Shown here in pieces: positions 1-9,863 of a DNA stretch of 64,000 nucleotides. The position numbers were made by a program, and so were the translations under genes. The first letter of the stretch is position 1, and every line of letters begins with the position of its first letter. Below the pieces are notes generated by a model that was not told the origin of the DNA, did no database searches, and was given only the letters and a program-made list of their open reading frames with translations. The stretch lies in assembly GCF_009725755.1 (NCBI RefSeq), contig NZ_WNIJ01000003.1, forward strand, positions 62,001 to 126,000. Direction: 5' to 3'. This DNA comes from Bombella sp. ESL0385 (lineage in GTDB: Bacteria > Pseudomonadota > Alphaproteobacteria > Acetobacterales > Acetobacteraceae).

Positions 1-233
1 ATGCGCAGCACGGGGCGGGCAAAATATGTTGCCACCGGGCGACCATTAACAACAATCTCACCCTTACCAGGCTTAATCCATACGCGGGCAACGGCATCCT
101 TACGGCGGCCTGTCGCGTAAGACCGGCCTTGCTTATCGCGCTTAACTTCATAAACGGGGGCTGCATTAGCAACAGCAGGGGCCGCATTGGCGAGGTCCTG
201 CAATGTGCCGGTACGCTCTTGAGTTTCTGACAT
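1..233 (-). CDS. rpsI: 30S ribosomal protein S9 (N-terminal part, cut by window edge)
   Basis: Reading the minus strand from the ATG at 233 gives 77 residues containing [20 protein letters not shown] and [11 protein letters not shown], the hallmark start of the S9 core. About 35 alanine-rich residues precede the core, an N-terminal extension common in alphaproteobacterial S9. S9 sits in the small-subunit head, and its C-terminal tail, not visible here, reaches the P-site tRNA. The gene lies 11 bp downstream of rplM, the usual rplM-rpsI operon, so both are probably transcribed from a promoter upstream of 718. The C-terminus lies outside the window. Confidence 0.95.
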   Translation of the reverse strand, partial: MSETQERTGTLQDLANAAPAVANAAPVYEVKRDKQGRSYATGRRKDAVARVWIKPGKGEIVVNGRPVATYFARPVLR

Positions 234-244
234 AGTGACAGGCC

Positions 245-718
245 TTACGACTGACGTTTCAGGATATTCTTACGATTCAGGGATGCAACATCCAGCACCT
301 CTGGCTTCTGCCCATCATGCGGATGCTCTGTACCCGCATAAACATAGAGATGCTTCATCTGTGCGCGCTGAAGCGGGCCACGAGAAATCATCCGTTCGAC
401 AGCTTTCTCTACGACTTGACCGGGGTTTTTCCCTTCAAGACGCTGAGTGATGCTGCGCTCTTTAATCCCACCGGGATGACCGGTATGATAGTGAAAGAGC
501 TTCTGGCCGACCTTGTTGCCTGTCAGAGCAATCTTCTCTGCATTAATAACGACAACCGCATCCCCGCAATCAACATGCGGTGTGTATTGCGGCTTATGCT
601 TACCACGCAGGCGGTTAGCAATGATGGTGGCGAGACGACCCAAGACCAGCCCTTCGGCATCGATCAGGATCCATTTTCTCGTCACCTCCGCGGGTTTCAG
701 CGAAAGTGTAGTCTTCAT
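245..718 (-). CDS. rplM: 50S ribosomal protein L13
   Basis: The 157-residue product is a full-length L13, an early-assembling large-subunit protein that binds 23S rRNA. Recognisable parts are [17 protein letters not shown] near the start, [21 protein letters not shown] around 40-55, and [13 protein letters not shown]. The C-terminus has the [22 protein letters not shown] tail seen in alphaproteobacterial L13. It is first in the rplM-rpsI pair. A longer antisense reading frame across it has no family resemblance and was ignored. Confidence 0.97.
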   Translation of the reverse strand: MKTTLSLKPAEVTRKWILIDAEGLVLGRLATIIANRLRGKHKPQYTPHVDCGDAVVVINAEKIALTGNKVGQKLFHYHTGHPGGIKERSITQRLEGKNPGQVVEKAVERMISRGPLQRAQMKHLYVYAGTEHPHDGQKPEVLDVASLNRKNILKRQS

Positions 719-1063
719 GACGTATCATTTCCTGTTTGAGGCACCACACCATAATAGTGCCAGAAAAAGGACCGCCCCAGCACGGCTCTCCCCTATAAAT
801 GAAGGCACCAGATGCAAAGAACAGTTCTAAGATGGGTGCCTTATCGCGAGCAGCAGCGAAAAGGTCAAGCTTTTTCTTTTCCATCCCCATGCGAGAGACG
901 GGCAGAAAATAGCCGTTTTTTAGTGTATGGTATTATATTACCGCAAAATAATGACCCTCTTTTACCCTTTTTCTCGCTCTCCTACCTGCCCCCCGCTTGC
1001 CCATAAGCCTACCAATGCTATTGTACGGCCTGTTAATGGCGTGCCCGGATAAGGTTTTTCTGC
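719..1063. other. Intergenic region upstream of rplM and of the 1064 gene
   Basis: This 345-bp gap separates divergent genes and should hold the rplM-rpsI promoter on the minus strand and the promoter of the 1064 gene on the plus strand. A minus-strand TATAAT hexamer lies at about 934-939 in an AT-rich stretch, but no convincing -35 box is placed before it. GGCAC/GTGCC arms near 740-762 could form a small hairpin in the rplM leader. No small gene, tRNA or repeat is convincing; the minus-strand frame at 615-890 overlaps rplM and looks spurious. Confidence 0.4.
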
Positions 1064-2680
1064 ATGAAACGGTTATGGCTCTCCCTATGTCTGGCCTCCC
1101 TTGTCATTATTATGGGAGGATTCGGCATCTATCGCGAGGCCGGCGTACGCCTTTCCCATGCGTTAGAGCGTTTTCGTACCGCTCTGCCCGCAGAGGCCAG
1201 CTTTCATTACCGTAAGGTTCGCCCAGCCCTCCTATTGGGAGGAATCACCCTTTATGACGTATCCTTCCATTATAAAGATACAACCTTCCAAGCGCAGCGG
1301 GTCCGTTTTGGCTATCCTAAACTTCTCTCCAACGGGACATTAAGCCTCTCTAGCCTCCGCTTAGAAACCCCAAGCTATACAAACCACACCCATCACATCA
1401 CAGTCACACAAGCTAACTTCCATCATCTGCTCATCCCCTCCTCCGCCGAGACATTGCATGAAGGCCATGATGAAGCCGATAGTATGCACTCCCTCGTGGC
1501 GATTATGTCCTTCGAGCCAGAAGATATTACTTCCTTACGCTTTGAGCATATGGAACTTACGCATTTGCAAGTAAGTAGCCTCCCCCCCACAACGCCACAA
1601 ACCCCCACACCTCCACGCCCCTTCACGATACAAGCCCTCTCAGCAGAGGATTTTATTGTAGAGGGTTATGGTAAGGGGGTCCGCGTCCATACATTAATGG
1701 ATAATGTTACGCTGGATGTCCGCTTCCCTAGCGAGCCAAATGGCGCAATTCCCGCTATTCTGCGGCAAATCCTCCTCCCCTCACAAGGCTTATCAGCACC
1801 GCAAGCAAAAGCTCCGCTTGCTGCTCATCTTGCTCTCCAACATTTGGAAGCACGGCAAGGCTATATTCAATGGCTGAAACATCCCACCCATCACGATAGC
1901 GACCCTGCAGAGGTTTTTTGGCAAGACCCTGCTGCCCCTCTATGGGAAAAACCGGGTAAAATTGAAGTTGCAGGGCTGTCGCTCATCGTTAATCAAGCTG
2001 ACCACCGCCGCACGATCAATCTCGCTCATCTCACAGGAGAACGGCGTAATGAGAAAAATAACCTCCATACGGAAGCCGACTTACAAGGGCTGACAACACG
2101 ACTCGCCCCTCCGTCATCGCTTACCGCGCCCTCAGTGAGCATGCCCGCTATGTATCATCTTAACGCGAACTCACGCCTTGAGATGGGATCATGGCGTGAG
2201 AGCCTCCAATTACGGACCACTTTTGGCACCGATAGTCCCACCTTGCTCTCCATGGAGCTGAGCCTTCCAGAGATTAACCCGCTCCATCTTACCGATAATA
2301 ACGCAGCACGATTCCTCCATACAGGCCAGTGCCTGAGCACGGAGCTTTCTATCCAAGGGGCGGATTTCTTCTCTTATTACAAACTCTTCACCCATCAACC
2401 TGCTGCACCTGCCCCTACAGAGGGAGAAAGCAGTGGTGAGAATACCCCGCCCGCAGAAGCGAACAAAACCATTGCCCCACGCTTTAACGCGTTAGCCTTA
2501 CAACGGCCCATTCTTGCCCCTGTGTTGGATTTTCTCCTCAGCCCGAAGGGACGCACTTTATCTATCAAAACCGGCCCCCTCTCCTTGGAGGACCTCGCCC
2601 ATATCTCGACCGATGCCACTGATGAATCCCGCTTCGACCGGCTACATATCCTCAGCGTCACAACGCAGGAGATGCAATAA
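1064..2680 (+). CDS. Unknown membrane-anchored or secreted protein (538 aa)
   Basis: I do not recognise the family. A short basic start (MKRLW) is followed by one hydrophobic stretch of about 18 residues (roughly 4-22), so the protein is either anchored by an N-terminal helix or exported. The rest is rich in short alternating polar and hydrophobic segments (for example LLGGITLYDVSFHYKD and GTLSLSSLRLETPSY), which suggests extended beta structure like AsmA/DUF945-type periplasmic proteins. That likeness is impression only. A proline- and threonine-rich linker (TTPQTPTPPRP) lies near 180, and an Ala/Pro/Glu-rich stretch near 450. It is a monocistronic plus-strand gene between ribosomal genes and a tRNA. 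Confidence 0.75.
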   Translation: MKRLWLSLCLASLVIIMGGFGIYREAGVRLSHALERFRTALPAEASFHYRKVRPALLLGGITLYDVSFHYKDTTFQAQRVRFGYPKLLSNGTLSLSSLRLETPSYTNHTHHITVTQANFHHLLIPSSAETLHEGHDEADSMHSLVAIMSFEPEDITSLRFEHMELTHLQVSSLPPTTPQTPTPPRPFTIQALSAEDFIVEGYGKGVRVHTLMDNVTLDVRFPSEPNGAIPAILRQILLPSQGLSAPQAKAPLAAHLALQHLEARQGYIQWLKHPTHHDSDPAEVFWQDPAAPLWEKPGKIEVAGLSLIVNQADHRRTINLAHLTGERRNEKNNLHTEADLQGLTTRLAPPSSLTAPSVSMPAMYHLNANSRLEMGSWRESLQLRTTFGTDSPTLLSMELSLPEINPLHLTDNNAARFLHTGQCLSTELSIQGADFFSYYKLFTHQPAAPAPTEGESSGENTPPAEANKTIAPRFNALALQRPILAPVLDFLLSPKGRTLSIKTGPLSLEDLAHISTDATDESRFDRLHILSVTTQEMQ

Positions 2681-2731
2681 GCCTTAAGCTCTTACAGAGG
2701 CGTCTATCATCATTTTGTAAGGGAAAGAGGC

Positions 2732-2808
2732 TGGGGCGAATGACGGGACTTGAACCCGCGACCACCGGTACCACAAACCGGCGCTCTACCAACTGAGCTA
2801 CATCCGCC
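2732..2808 (-). tRNA. tRNA-His (anticodon GUG)
   Basis: The minus strand folds as a full cloverleaf. The acceptor stem GCGGATG pairs with CATTCGC through one G-U. The D arm starts TAGCTCAG, the anticodon loop is TTGTGGT with anticodon GTG, and the T loop is TTCAAGT. The 3' CCA is encoded, ending at 2732. An extra G at 2808 stands opposite the discriminator C73, the G-1:C73 pair that identifies tRNA-His to its synthetase. Mature RNA therefore runs from 2808 (G-1) or 2807 (G1). Confidence 0.97.
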
Positions 2809-2869
2809 ACACAGCGACCTGATATTTATTAAATCCTGCTTGCCGCGTCCAGCCCCTTACAAAGATTTT

Positions 2870-2894
2870 TGTCATCTTTTTTTGCAAGATGACA
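2870..2894. repeat. Inverted repeat TGTCATC/GATGACA upstream of tRNA-His and SulP
   Basis: Perfect 7-bp arms at 2870-2876 and 2888-2894 enclose an 11-bp T-rich spacer, within the 212 bp between tRNA-His (minus) and the SulP gene (plus). It could be an operator or a hairpin in either leader. Just downstream, a C5 run faces a G5 run near 2899-2916. There is no T-tract that would make either a clear terminator. Confidence 0.35.
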
Positions 2895-3020
2895 CAGCCC
2901 CCCTTCCAAACGGGGGCGCGGGCTTCACACTCCCGAGCCAGCAGCTTATAGTTGCGAGACATATCACCGCATGAATCCTTGGCATATCGTTATAATAATA
3001 GGGAACAACGTACAGCATCT

Positions 3021-4475
3021 ATGGCTATGAATCATTACATCCAACAATGGACCCAACGCCCCGTTAAAGAACTCCTCGCTGGGATGGTGGGGACTTTTGC
3101 GCTGATTCCCGAAGTTATCGCTTTTTCTTATGTTGCGGGGGTCGCCCCTTCCGTCTCGCTCTTTGCCTCCTTTGTCATTTCCGTCTCCATCGCTATTTTT
3201 GGGGGGAGACCGGGGATGATTTCTGGCGGGGCGGGGTCCGTTGCCTTGGTCTTAGCCCCACTTGTCCATGCTCATGGGGTCGATTACATGCTCCTCGCCA
3301 CCCTCATGGCGGGGGGACTGCAAATCCTTTTTGGCATGCTGCGCCTTCATTCCCTCATGCGGTTTGTCTCCAGCGAAGTCCGCACGGGCTTTGTCAATGC
3401 GTTGGCGATTCTCATCTTCTCTGCCCAAGTGCCTCAAATGCTGGGGGTCGGGTGGCAAACTCATATGCTGATTCTCATTGGGCTAGCGGTGATTTACTTG
3501 CTGCCGCGCCTCTCCCAAGCCATTCCCTCACCTCTAATTTGCATTGTTATTCTCACGCTCATCACCGTGATTCATCCTATGCCTGTCCGCACGATTGCGG
3601 ACCTCGGCCCCCTGCCGACTGGCCTGCCGCATTTCACACTGCCGCATATCCCCCTCACGGCGGAAACATTATCCATCACATTCCCTTACGCTCTTGCTGT
3701 GGCTGCCGTGGGGTTGTTGGAATCCCTCATGACGGCCAGCGTGGTAGATGACCTCACCGATACGCATGGGAAACCCCAACAAGAATGTACCGGCCTTGGA
3801 ATCTCCAATATTTTTGTCGGGTTGTTTGGTGGAATCGCCGGTTGTGGGATGATTGGCCAAACAGTGGGTAATCTCCGCTATGGCGGACGGGGCCGGCTTT
3901 CTACCTTCACCGCAGGGGCCTTCTTATTGCTCCTCATGGTTGTGCTGCATCCATGGGTCGCGCGTGTACCTGTGGCAGCCTTGGTGGCCATCATGATTAT
4001 GGTCTCCATCAGCACCTTTGCATGGGGGAGCCTAAGGGATATTTTCCATCATCCCAAATTAACCAGCCTTGTGATGATTATCACCGTCATCGTGGTGGTG
4101 CTGACCCATAATCTCGCAGCTGGTGTGTTGGTCGGTGTTTTACTCTCTGGCTTGTTCTTTGCCTGGCATACAGCACGGCTTGTTCATGTCCATGCCATGG
4201 AGGAACATAACATCCTCACCTACCAGATACAGGGGCAAATCTTCTTCGCCTCAGCTGACCTCATGGCCGACTTTATGGATTATGGAACCTCCGCCCCCCG
4301 CGTAACGCTAGACCTCTCCCATGCCCGTTTTTGGGATATTACCGCCGTGCAAGCCTTGGAAAAGATTGTCGAGAAGTTCCGTAAACACGGCAAGGAGGTC
4401 ACTGTCTGCGGGTTAAATCACGCCCAACATGCCATCCTGACCGAGCAATCTAACGAGGATGCCTTCACTCTCTGA
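3021..4475 (+). CDS. SulP/SLC26-family anion transporter with C-terminal STAS domain
   Basis: This 484-residue inner-membrane protein has about ten or more hydrophobic segments, from KELLAGMVGTFALIPEVIAFSYVAGV to the helices before residue 390. The region MISGGAGSVALVLAPLV and the QTVGNLRYGGRGRLSTF loop are SulP-like. The last 90 residues (IQGQIFFASADLMADFM, APRVTLDLSHARFWDITAVQALE) are a STAS domain resembling anti-sigma antagonists, and regulate or assemble the carrier. Substrates in the family include sulfate, bicarbonate and dicarboxylates; the sequence does not say which. A TTG at 2952 would add 23 residues, but the ATG at 3021 fits the family start. It converges on hflX 24 bp away. Confidence 0.88.
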   Translation: MAMNHYIQQWTQRPVKELLAGMVGTFALIPEVIAFSYVAGVAPSVSLFASFVISVSIAIFGGRPGMISGGAGSVALVLAPLVHAHGVDYMLLATLMAGGLQILFGMLRLHSLMRFVSSEVRTGFVNALAILIFSAQVPQMLGVGWQTHMLILIGLAVIYLLPRLSQAIPSPLICIVILTLITVIHPMPVRTIADLGPLPTGLPHFTLPHIPLTAETLSITFPYALAVAAVGLLESLMTASVVDDLTDTHGKPQQECTGLGISNIFVGLFGGIAGCGMIGQTVGNLRYGGRGRLSTFTAGAFLLLLMVVLHPWVARVPVAALVAIMIMVSISTFAWGSLRDIFHHPKLTSLVMIITVIVVVLTHNLAAGVLVGVLLSGLFFAWHTARLVHVHAMEEHNILTYQIQGQIFFASADLMADFMDYGTSAPRVTLDLSHARFWDITAVQALEKIVEKFRKHGKEVTVCGLNHAQHAILTEQSNEDAFTL

Positions 4476-4499
4476 AGGCAGCTCTCTTTACGCCATATT

Positions 4500-5816
4500 C
4501 TAACCCTCTGGCTGGAGGGTGAGATGCGGGTAATGCCGCACAAAACGCTGCTGGTCAGCTGGGAAGAGACGGACCATGAGGGTGAGACGCTCCTCCCCAT
4601 CATGCCGCTCTGTCACCTCCCCATGTTCATAGAGCCACGCTAAAGCGGCTCCCTCTGTCACGGGGATGGATACGCTAAAACGCTTCATAGAGCGGGTCAT
4701 GAAGGCATCAATCGCCTCCATAAGGTCTGGGAGGCCTTCCCCTGTCAGGGCAGAGACAGCAACACTCCCCTCCCGCACAGGAATACTGGCTGTCCCACCA
4801 AGCAAATCCGCTTTATTGAGGACCTCGATAACGCGCTCCGGCCATGCTTCATCCAACATGCCATCGGCCGCCATATCATTAAGTACGGACAACACATCAT
4901 CACGTTGGGCAGCACTATCTGGGTGCGCAGCATCGCGGACATGGAGGATAATATCAGCCTCCGCCACTTCCTCTAAAGTTGCGCGGAAGGCGGCAATCAA
5001 CTCCGTAGGGAGGTCGCTAATAAACCCCACCGTGTCCGATAAAATCACCCGCCGCCCGGAAGGGAGCGTCAGATTGCGCATTGTGGGGTCTAGCGTTGCA
5101 AAAAGCTGGTCCTGCGCGTGCACACCCGCCCCTGTGATTTTATTAAAAAGGGTTGATTTCCCTGCATTCGTGTAGCCAACCAACGCCACAACGGGGAAGG
5201 GCACCTTCCGGCGCGCATGACGGTGCAGCCCACGCGTCCGGCGGACTTGCTCTAGCTCCTTACGCAGCTTGACCAAACGCTCATCCAGCATCCGCCTATC
5301 AGCCTCAATCTGCGTTTCCCCCGGCCCCCCGAGGAAGCCAAACCCACCGCGTTGCCGCTCCAAATGCGTCCAAAGCCTTACAAGGCGGGAGCGTTGATAC
5401 TCCAAATGTGCAAGCTCGACCTGCAACACACCTTCCCGCGTGGCAGCCCGTGCGCCGAAAATATCAAGGATTAAGCCCGTACGGTCCACGACCTTACAGC
5501 CCATCGCTTTTTCTAAATTACGTTGCTGCGCAGGTGAGAGGCGCGCATCTACTACCACAACCCCAACGGATTCTGCTTTGACAATCTCCGTCAGTTCCTC
5601 CACCTGCCCTGCCCCCAGCAAGGTCGCTGGCCGCCGCGCCCTTAGCGGGTAAATCGCCGTATGGACAATCTCTAACCCAATCGATGCCGCCAGCCCTACG
5701 GCTTCCTCAAGGCGTGCCGCAGCCGCGCGCCCTTCAAGAAAAGCCTGCTTCTCTGCGGGAAGGATAACAGCAGCGAGGGTCGGCTTACGGGCTGTATCGT
5801 GCAAAGGCTGCTTCAC
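4500..5816 (-). CDS. hflX: GTPase HflX (ribosome-associated)
   Basis: At 438 residues the protein has the HflX layout. An N-terminal nucleotide-binding domain contains [14 protein letters not shown] and [16 protein letters not shown], followed by a coiled region ([23 protein letters not shown]). The TRAFAC GTPase domain carries G1 [10 protein letters not shown]3 DTVGF and G4 NKAD. HflX binds the 50S subunit and splits or rescues stalled ribosomes under stress. Its start overlaps the hfq stop by 4 bp (ATGA), so the two are translationally coupled, as in the hfq-hflX pair of many proteobacteria. Confidence 0.96.
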   Translation of the reverse strand: MKQPLHDTARKPTLAAVILPAEKQAFLEGRAAAARLEEAVGLAASIGLEIVHTAIYPLRARRPATLLGAGQVEELTEIVKAESVGVVVVDARLSPAQQRNLEKAMGCKVVDRTGLILDIFGARAATREGVLQVELAHLEYQRSRLVRLWTHLERQRGGFGFLGGPGETQIEADRRMLDERLVKLRKELEQVRRTRGLHRHARRKVPFPVVALVGYTNAGKSTLFNKITGAGVHAQDQLFATLDPTMRNLTLPSGRRVILSDTVGFISDLPTELIAAFRATLEEVAEADIILHVRDAAHPDSAAQRDDVLSVLNDMAADGMLDEAWPERVIEVLNKADLLGGTASIPVREGSVAVSALTGEGLPDLMEAIDAFMTRSMKRFSVSIPVTEGAALAWLYEHGEVTERHDGEERLTLMVRLFPADQQRFVRHYPHLTLQPEG

Positions 5817-6055
5817 AGCATATCCGGTAAAGCAGCAACAGGCATAATCGTGCTCACCGCATGTTTATAGACGAGCTGTACATGACCATCCCGGCGTAGC
5901 AACACGCTCTCATCATCAAATTGAACGATGACGCCTTGTAGCTTCACCCCATTGACTAAAAAGACCGTCACCGCTTCTTCCTGCTGCTGCACATAGGCCA
6001 AAAACTGCCTCTGCACATCGCTCCCTTTTGGCTCTACCATATGGTCCTTCTTCAC
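5813..6055 (-). CDS. hfq: RNA chaperone Hfq (divergent)
   Basis: The 80-residue protein has both Sm motifs: [19 protein letters not shown] and the C-terminal [11 protein letters not shown], which keeps the Lys and His that line the proximal RNA pore. Two features differ from most family members. The rim segment that reads RRER in E. coli is QQQE here, so the basic annealing patch is absent. The position matching E. coli Phe42 is glutamate (FDDES). Hfq hexamers normally bring sRNAs and mRNAs together. The gene overlaps ntrX upstream and hflX downstream by 4 bp each, so the three are cotranscribed. Confidence 0.93.
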   Translation of the reverse strand: MKKDHMVEPKGSDVQRQFLAYVQQQEEAVTVFLVNGVKLQGVIVQFDDESVLLRRDGHVQLVYKHAVSTIMPVAALPDML

Positions 6056-7479
6056 TTTGCTTCCTGCCCGCTTCGCGCTGATTGAGCAGCAGAGCGATCC
6101 TCTTGCGTGACGCCCAGTTGTTTTAATTTACGATGTAGCGCGCTGCGCTCCATACACACAAAATTCGCTGTCCGGCTGATGTTACCACCAAAACGCATAA
6201 GCTGGACTTGCAGATATTGCGTCTCAAAATGGTCCCGCGCCTCACGCAGGGGCAGGCTCATCACATCGGCCTCCGCAGTAAGGCATGTCATAGAGGGGGC
6301 CCCCTCACGCACAATATCAGGCAACATCTCCGCCCGGATGATGTTGGACTGCTCCCCCTCCCCAGCGGGAAGCATAATGAGCATACGCTCCATCAAATTA
6401 CGCAGCTCACGAATATTGCCCGGCCAATCGTAAGTTTGCAGACACGCCAACGCATCGACCGACAATGTCCGCACAGGCAAGCCAGAGGAGCGTGCGCAAC
6501 TTTCCAAAAAATATTGGGCCAGCATGGGGATATCCTCTGGCCGCTCCGCCAAAGAGGGGACCTGCAACGGCACAACAGCGAGGCGGTAATATAAATCCTC
6601 CCGGAAATGCCGTGTTGTAATCTCTGCCTGCAAATCCCGGCTTGTTGCCGCTAAAACGCGGACATCCACCTTCATACTATGCGTCCCACCGAGACGCTCG
6701 AAGGTATTAATCTGCAAAGCGCGCACAATTTTGCCCTGAATCTCCAGCGGCATATCTGCGACTTCATCCAACAAGAGCGTGCCTTTATGGGCGCGCTCTA
6801 ACAAGCCGGGGCGGCCGGGTTTGCCCTCACTCCCTTCCACCCCAAAAAGTTCTTCCTCAAAATGATCAGGCGCAAGAGCCGCGCAATTCAACACCACGAA
6901 AGGACCTTCTGCGCGTTTAGATTGCGCATGAATCATCCGCGCGACCACTTCCTTCCCTGCCCCAGCCGGGCCGGAAATCAACACGCGTGAGTTTGTAGGG
7001 GCCACACGGCTAATTTGCCCACGCAAAGCATTAATCAGCGCGCTATCGCCCATCAATGTCCCTTGCTCACCTGCCCGCAAACGTAGCTCGGCATTTTCCT
7101 TTCGCAACCGTGCTGCCTCTAACGCACGGCGCACAATGACCAATAGCCGATCCGTCTGAAATGGCTTCTCTAAAAAATCATAAGCCCCATGATGAAGGCT
7201 GGAGACGGCGGTCTCAATCGTCCCATGGCCAGAGATCATAATCACGGGCACATCAGGACGTTGCTCCTTAAAGAGCTTTAAAAGGGCCATACCATCAAGC
7301 TGCGAGTTTTGCAGCCAAATATCCAAAATGACGAGCGAGGGACGGCTCTCCCTAAAGAGACGAATCGCTTCATCAGAATTCGCCGCTTCACGGGTTAGAT
7401 AGCCGTCATCCTCCAAAATCCCAGCTAAGAGAAAGCGGATATCCGGCTCATCATCAACAATCAGAATCTCATGCTCCAT
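6052..7479 (-). CDS. ntrX: NtrX response regulator (AAA+ and Fis-type HTH)
   Basis: At 475 residues the order is an N-terminal receiver (VDDEPD, phospho-acceptor in LVILDIW, conserved Lys in FLEKPF), a central AAA+ domain with Walker A GPAGAGKE and Walker [11 protein letters not shown], and a C-terminal Fis-type helix-turn-helix ([28 protein letters not shown]). The GAFTGA loop that contacts sigma-54 is absent where it should lie ([22 protein letters not shown]). NtrX of several alphaproteobacteria also lacks it and acts with sigma-70. It follows ntrY by 9 bp and is its cognate regulator. Confidence 0.95.
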   Translation of the reverse strand: MEHEILIVDDEPDIRFLLAGILEDDGYLTREAANSDEAIRLFRESRPSLVILDIWLQNSQLDGMALLKLFKEQRPDVPVIMISGHGTIETAVSSLHHGAYDFLEKPFQTDRLLVIVRRALEAARLRKENAELRLRAGEQGTLMGDSALINALRGQISRVAPTNSRVLISGPAGAGKEVVARMIHAQSKRAEGPFVVLNCAALAPDHFEEELFGVEGSEGKPGRPGLLERAHKGTLLLDEVADMPLEIQGKIVRALQINTFERLGGTHSMKVDVRVLAATSRDLQAEITTRHFREDLYYRLAVVPLQVPSLAERPEDIPMLAQYFLESCARSSGLPVRTLSVDALACLQTYDWPGNIRELRNLMERMLIMLPAGEGEQSNIIRAEMLPDIVREGAPSMTCLTAEADVMSLPLREARDHFETQYLQVQLMRFGGNISRTANFVCMERSALHRKLKQLGVTQEDRSAAQSARSGQEAK

Positions 7480-7488
7480 GACTTACCT

Positions 7489-9855
7489 TCATGCTCTGCT
7501 TTCGCCATCTCCTGCAAGGTCTTTATCCATCAAAGGGATATGCAATGCGACCAACGTCCCTGTTGCCTCTTGTCCTGCCTCAAGAGCCCCAACGAACATC
7601 TGACATTCCTGCTCTGTCAACGGGCGTAACCGCACCTGACCGTGATGAGCCTCCATCGCACGATGAACGATGGCCAGCCCCAACCCCGTCCCCTTCTCCT
7701 TATGGGTTACATAAGGCTCGGTAAGGCGTTGATGCTCCCCAGCAGGCAGACCCACGCCATTATCTGCAACGCTTATGATTGCCACTCCCTCCTCTTGCGT
7801 CAAGCGCAGGATAATCGTCCCGATAACAGGGTGCCCTTCCCCAACCTGCCGCTTGGTCATGAGGATAGCATCTGCTGCATTTTGTAACAGATTGATAAGA
7901 GACTGACTAATTAAACGATGGTCACACCGTACAATAACCGCCCCTCCCTCTGGCATATCCAACTGATAAGCAATTTCGGGATGGGCATTTTGCTGGAGGA
8001 ACAACGTCTCCCGGCAAAGCCGGACGAGGTCATGCTCGGCCATTTCCAGCTGGGGCATCCGCGCAAAGGAGGAAAACTCATCCACCATGCGCCCTATATC
8101 CCCCACCTGCCGCACAATCGTGCTGATGAGACGGTCATAAATCTCCGGGTCGCTGGTAATTTCTTTATGAAAACGCCGCCGCAATCGCTCTGCCGCTAAT
8201 TGAATCGGCGTGAGTGGATTTTTAATCTCATGAGCAATACGGCGTGCCACATCCGCCCATGCGGCTTTACGCTGCGCGACTTGGAGGAGGGTAATATCAT
8301 CAAACGTGACAACATAACCCGTTGACCCTGCATGATCATTTTGGTCCGCCACAGCACAAACAAGCAAGGTCCGCCCTGCCCCAGCCCCGCCACCACTCCC
8401 CGGGCCACCGGGGGCATGAGCATGTTCAGCATCAATTTGAATCTCCGCGCCATGCTCTTTATCAGGCTGCTCCTTCACCGCTTGCAGCAAAGCGGCAAAC
8501 TCTGGCACGAAGGCCACTAAGGGCCGCCCCTTTGCTTGCTCCATATCCCGCTGAAGAATAAAAGACGCTGCCCGGTTAGGCAGCTCAACAAGCTGATTAT
8601 GGTCTAAGCCAATCACCCCAGCAGACACACCGGCAAGGACTGTCTCGGTAAAACGGCGGCGTTCATCAATTTGGTCATAAGCCAGCATGAGTTCAGAGCG
8701 TTGGTCAGCAAGCTGGCTGGCCATGAGGTTAAACGCCCGAGAGAGTGCCATCAACTCATCTTCCCGATTCCCCTTACCCTCCACGGGAACACGCGCTGTT
8801 AAATCCCCCCGTGAGATACGCTGTGCCGCGCGGATTAACTGGCTAAGCGGCCGTGTAATGCGATTAGCTTGGGAGAGGCCACTTAACATCCCCACCGCTA
8901 ACACCAGCAGCCCCATAAGAGCCAAAATCACAATAAGGACAAGCTGCGCCTTCCCACGATTATTGAGCATGCGCTGATAATCCTGCACCAGCGCATTTGT
9001 CCGTGTCATATGATGAAGAATCTCAGGGTCCACCGGGCGGGTAATGACGAGCATCAAGCCAGAATTACCCCCCAGCGAGACGACCCCGCGGACCAGTTTT
9101 GCCTCTGGTTGGTCCAGCAGCACGACCTCACCCGTCCGCGCCATAGCCGCAACAGAGCGTGGAGGAAGCTCCTTTTGCGGGTCCTCCGCCCGAATGGCCA
9201 GCAATCCCCCAGTGGCGATGATTTTATAAGTCAGCGGGTTAAAGATAATCGCATCATTCAACCCGCGCTCGGTCACCTCATCTTCTAACAACGCTTGTAA
9301 GCGGGAATGATCATGGAACAAATCCGTCCCATGGGTGAACATTTCATCATTCTGAACCGTCAGCAGCGTATTAGCTAAAGCGAAGGCTTCTGTCCGTGTA
9401 TTCTCATTATGTTCCCGCAAATACCCCGCCGCGACAGAGCGTGCCTCACTCAACGCATTATTCACCCGATTGGAGAACCAAATCTCCACCCCGTAATGGA
9501 AGAATAGCGCAGACAATACCCCGACCATCAAAGCAGGGGCTACAGCCACAACACCAAAGAGCATAACCAGCTGGGTATGCAGCCGCGCACCTGCTTGGCC
9601 CATGCGCCGCTCGGCCAACATCCGGCCAATTTGCCGCACTGCCGCCGCCCCAATGAGCATAATTGTGATGAAATCGAGCAGAAAAAGCAAAGCTTGGGCC
9701 CGCGGCACACGCGCGAGAGACACACCCCCAGCTAAGACGATGAAGGTCACAAAGGTCAGTACCAACGCCACAACCGTCAGCACCACCATACCGTTAGGGC
9801 TGGTAAGCCGCCAGAGGGAGGCCCTCATTTTCCCAGAAAAGAACCGCCTCATCAC
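7489..9855 (-). CDS. ntrY: NtrY membrane sensor histidine kinase
   Basis: The 788-residue kinase begins with several transmembrane helices in the first 110 residues and a periplasmic sensor stretch. Another helix (LVLIVILALMGLLVLAVGML) is followed by a HAMP linker (SRGDLTARVPVEGKGNREDEL). A PAS-like segment is interrupted by a Gly/Ala-rich insert (APGGPGSGGGAGAG). The dimerisation domain has the phosphorylated His in IAHEIKNPLTPIQLAAERL, and the ATP-lid motifs are DNGVGL and GTGLGLAIV. NtrY senses envelope or redox/nitrogen cues and phosphorylates NtrX. It lies between the NtrC-like relic and ntrX in one minus-strand operon. Confidence 0.95.
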   Translation of the reverse strand: MMRRFFSGKMRASLWRLTSPNGMVVLTVVALVLTFVTFIVLAGGVSLARVPRAQALLFLLDFITIMLIGAAAVRQIGRMLAERRMGQAGARLHTQLVMLFGVVAVAPALMVGVLSALFFHYGVEIWFSNRVNNALSEARSVAAGYLREHNENTRTEAFALANTLLTVQNDEMFTHGTDLFHDHSRLQALLEDEVTERGLNDAIIFNPLTYKIIATGGLLAIRAEDPQKELPPRSVAAMARTGEVVLLDQPEAKLVRGVVSLGGNSGLMLVITRPVDPEILHHMTRTNALVQDYQRMLNNRGKAQLVLIVILALMGLLVLAVGMLSGLSQANRITRPLSQLIRAAQRISRGDLTARVPVEGKGNREDELMALSRAFNLMASQLADQRSELMLAYDQIDERRRFTETVLAGVSAGVIGLDHNQLVELPNRAASFILQRDMEQAKGRPLVAFVPEFAALLQAVKEQPDKEHGAEIQIDAEHAHAPGGPGSGGGAGAGRTLLVCAVADQNDHAGSTGYVVTFDDITLLQVAQRKAAWADVARRIAHEIKNPLTPIQLAAERLRRRFHKEITSDPEIYDRLISTIVRQVGDIGRMVDEFSSFARMPQLEMAEHDLVRLCRETLFLQQNAHPEIAYQLDMPEGGAVIVRCDHRLISQSLINLLQNAADAILMTKRQVGEGHPVIGTIILRLTQEEGVAIISVADNGVGLPAGEHQRLTEPYVTHKEKGTGLGLAIVHRAMEAHHGQVRLRPLTEQECQMFVGALEAGQEATGTLVALHIPLMDKDLAGDGESRA

Positions 9856-9863
9856 GCGCTCTC

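Noticed and set aside
615-890. Minus-strand 91-residue frame upstream of rplM
   Set aside because: It overlaps the rplM start in another frame, has no family likeness, and its C-terminal half is a frame-shadow of L13.
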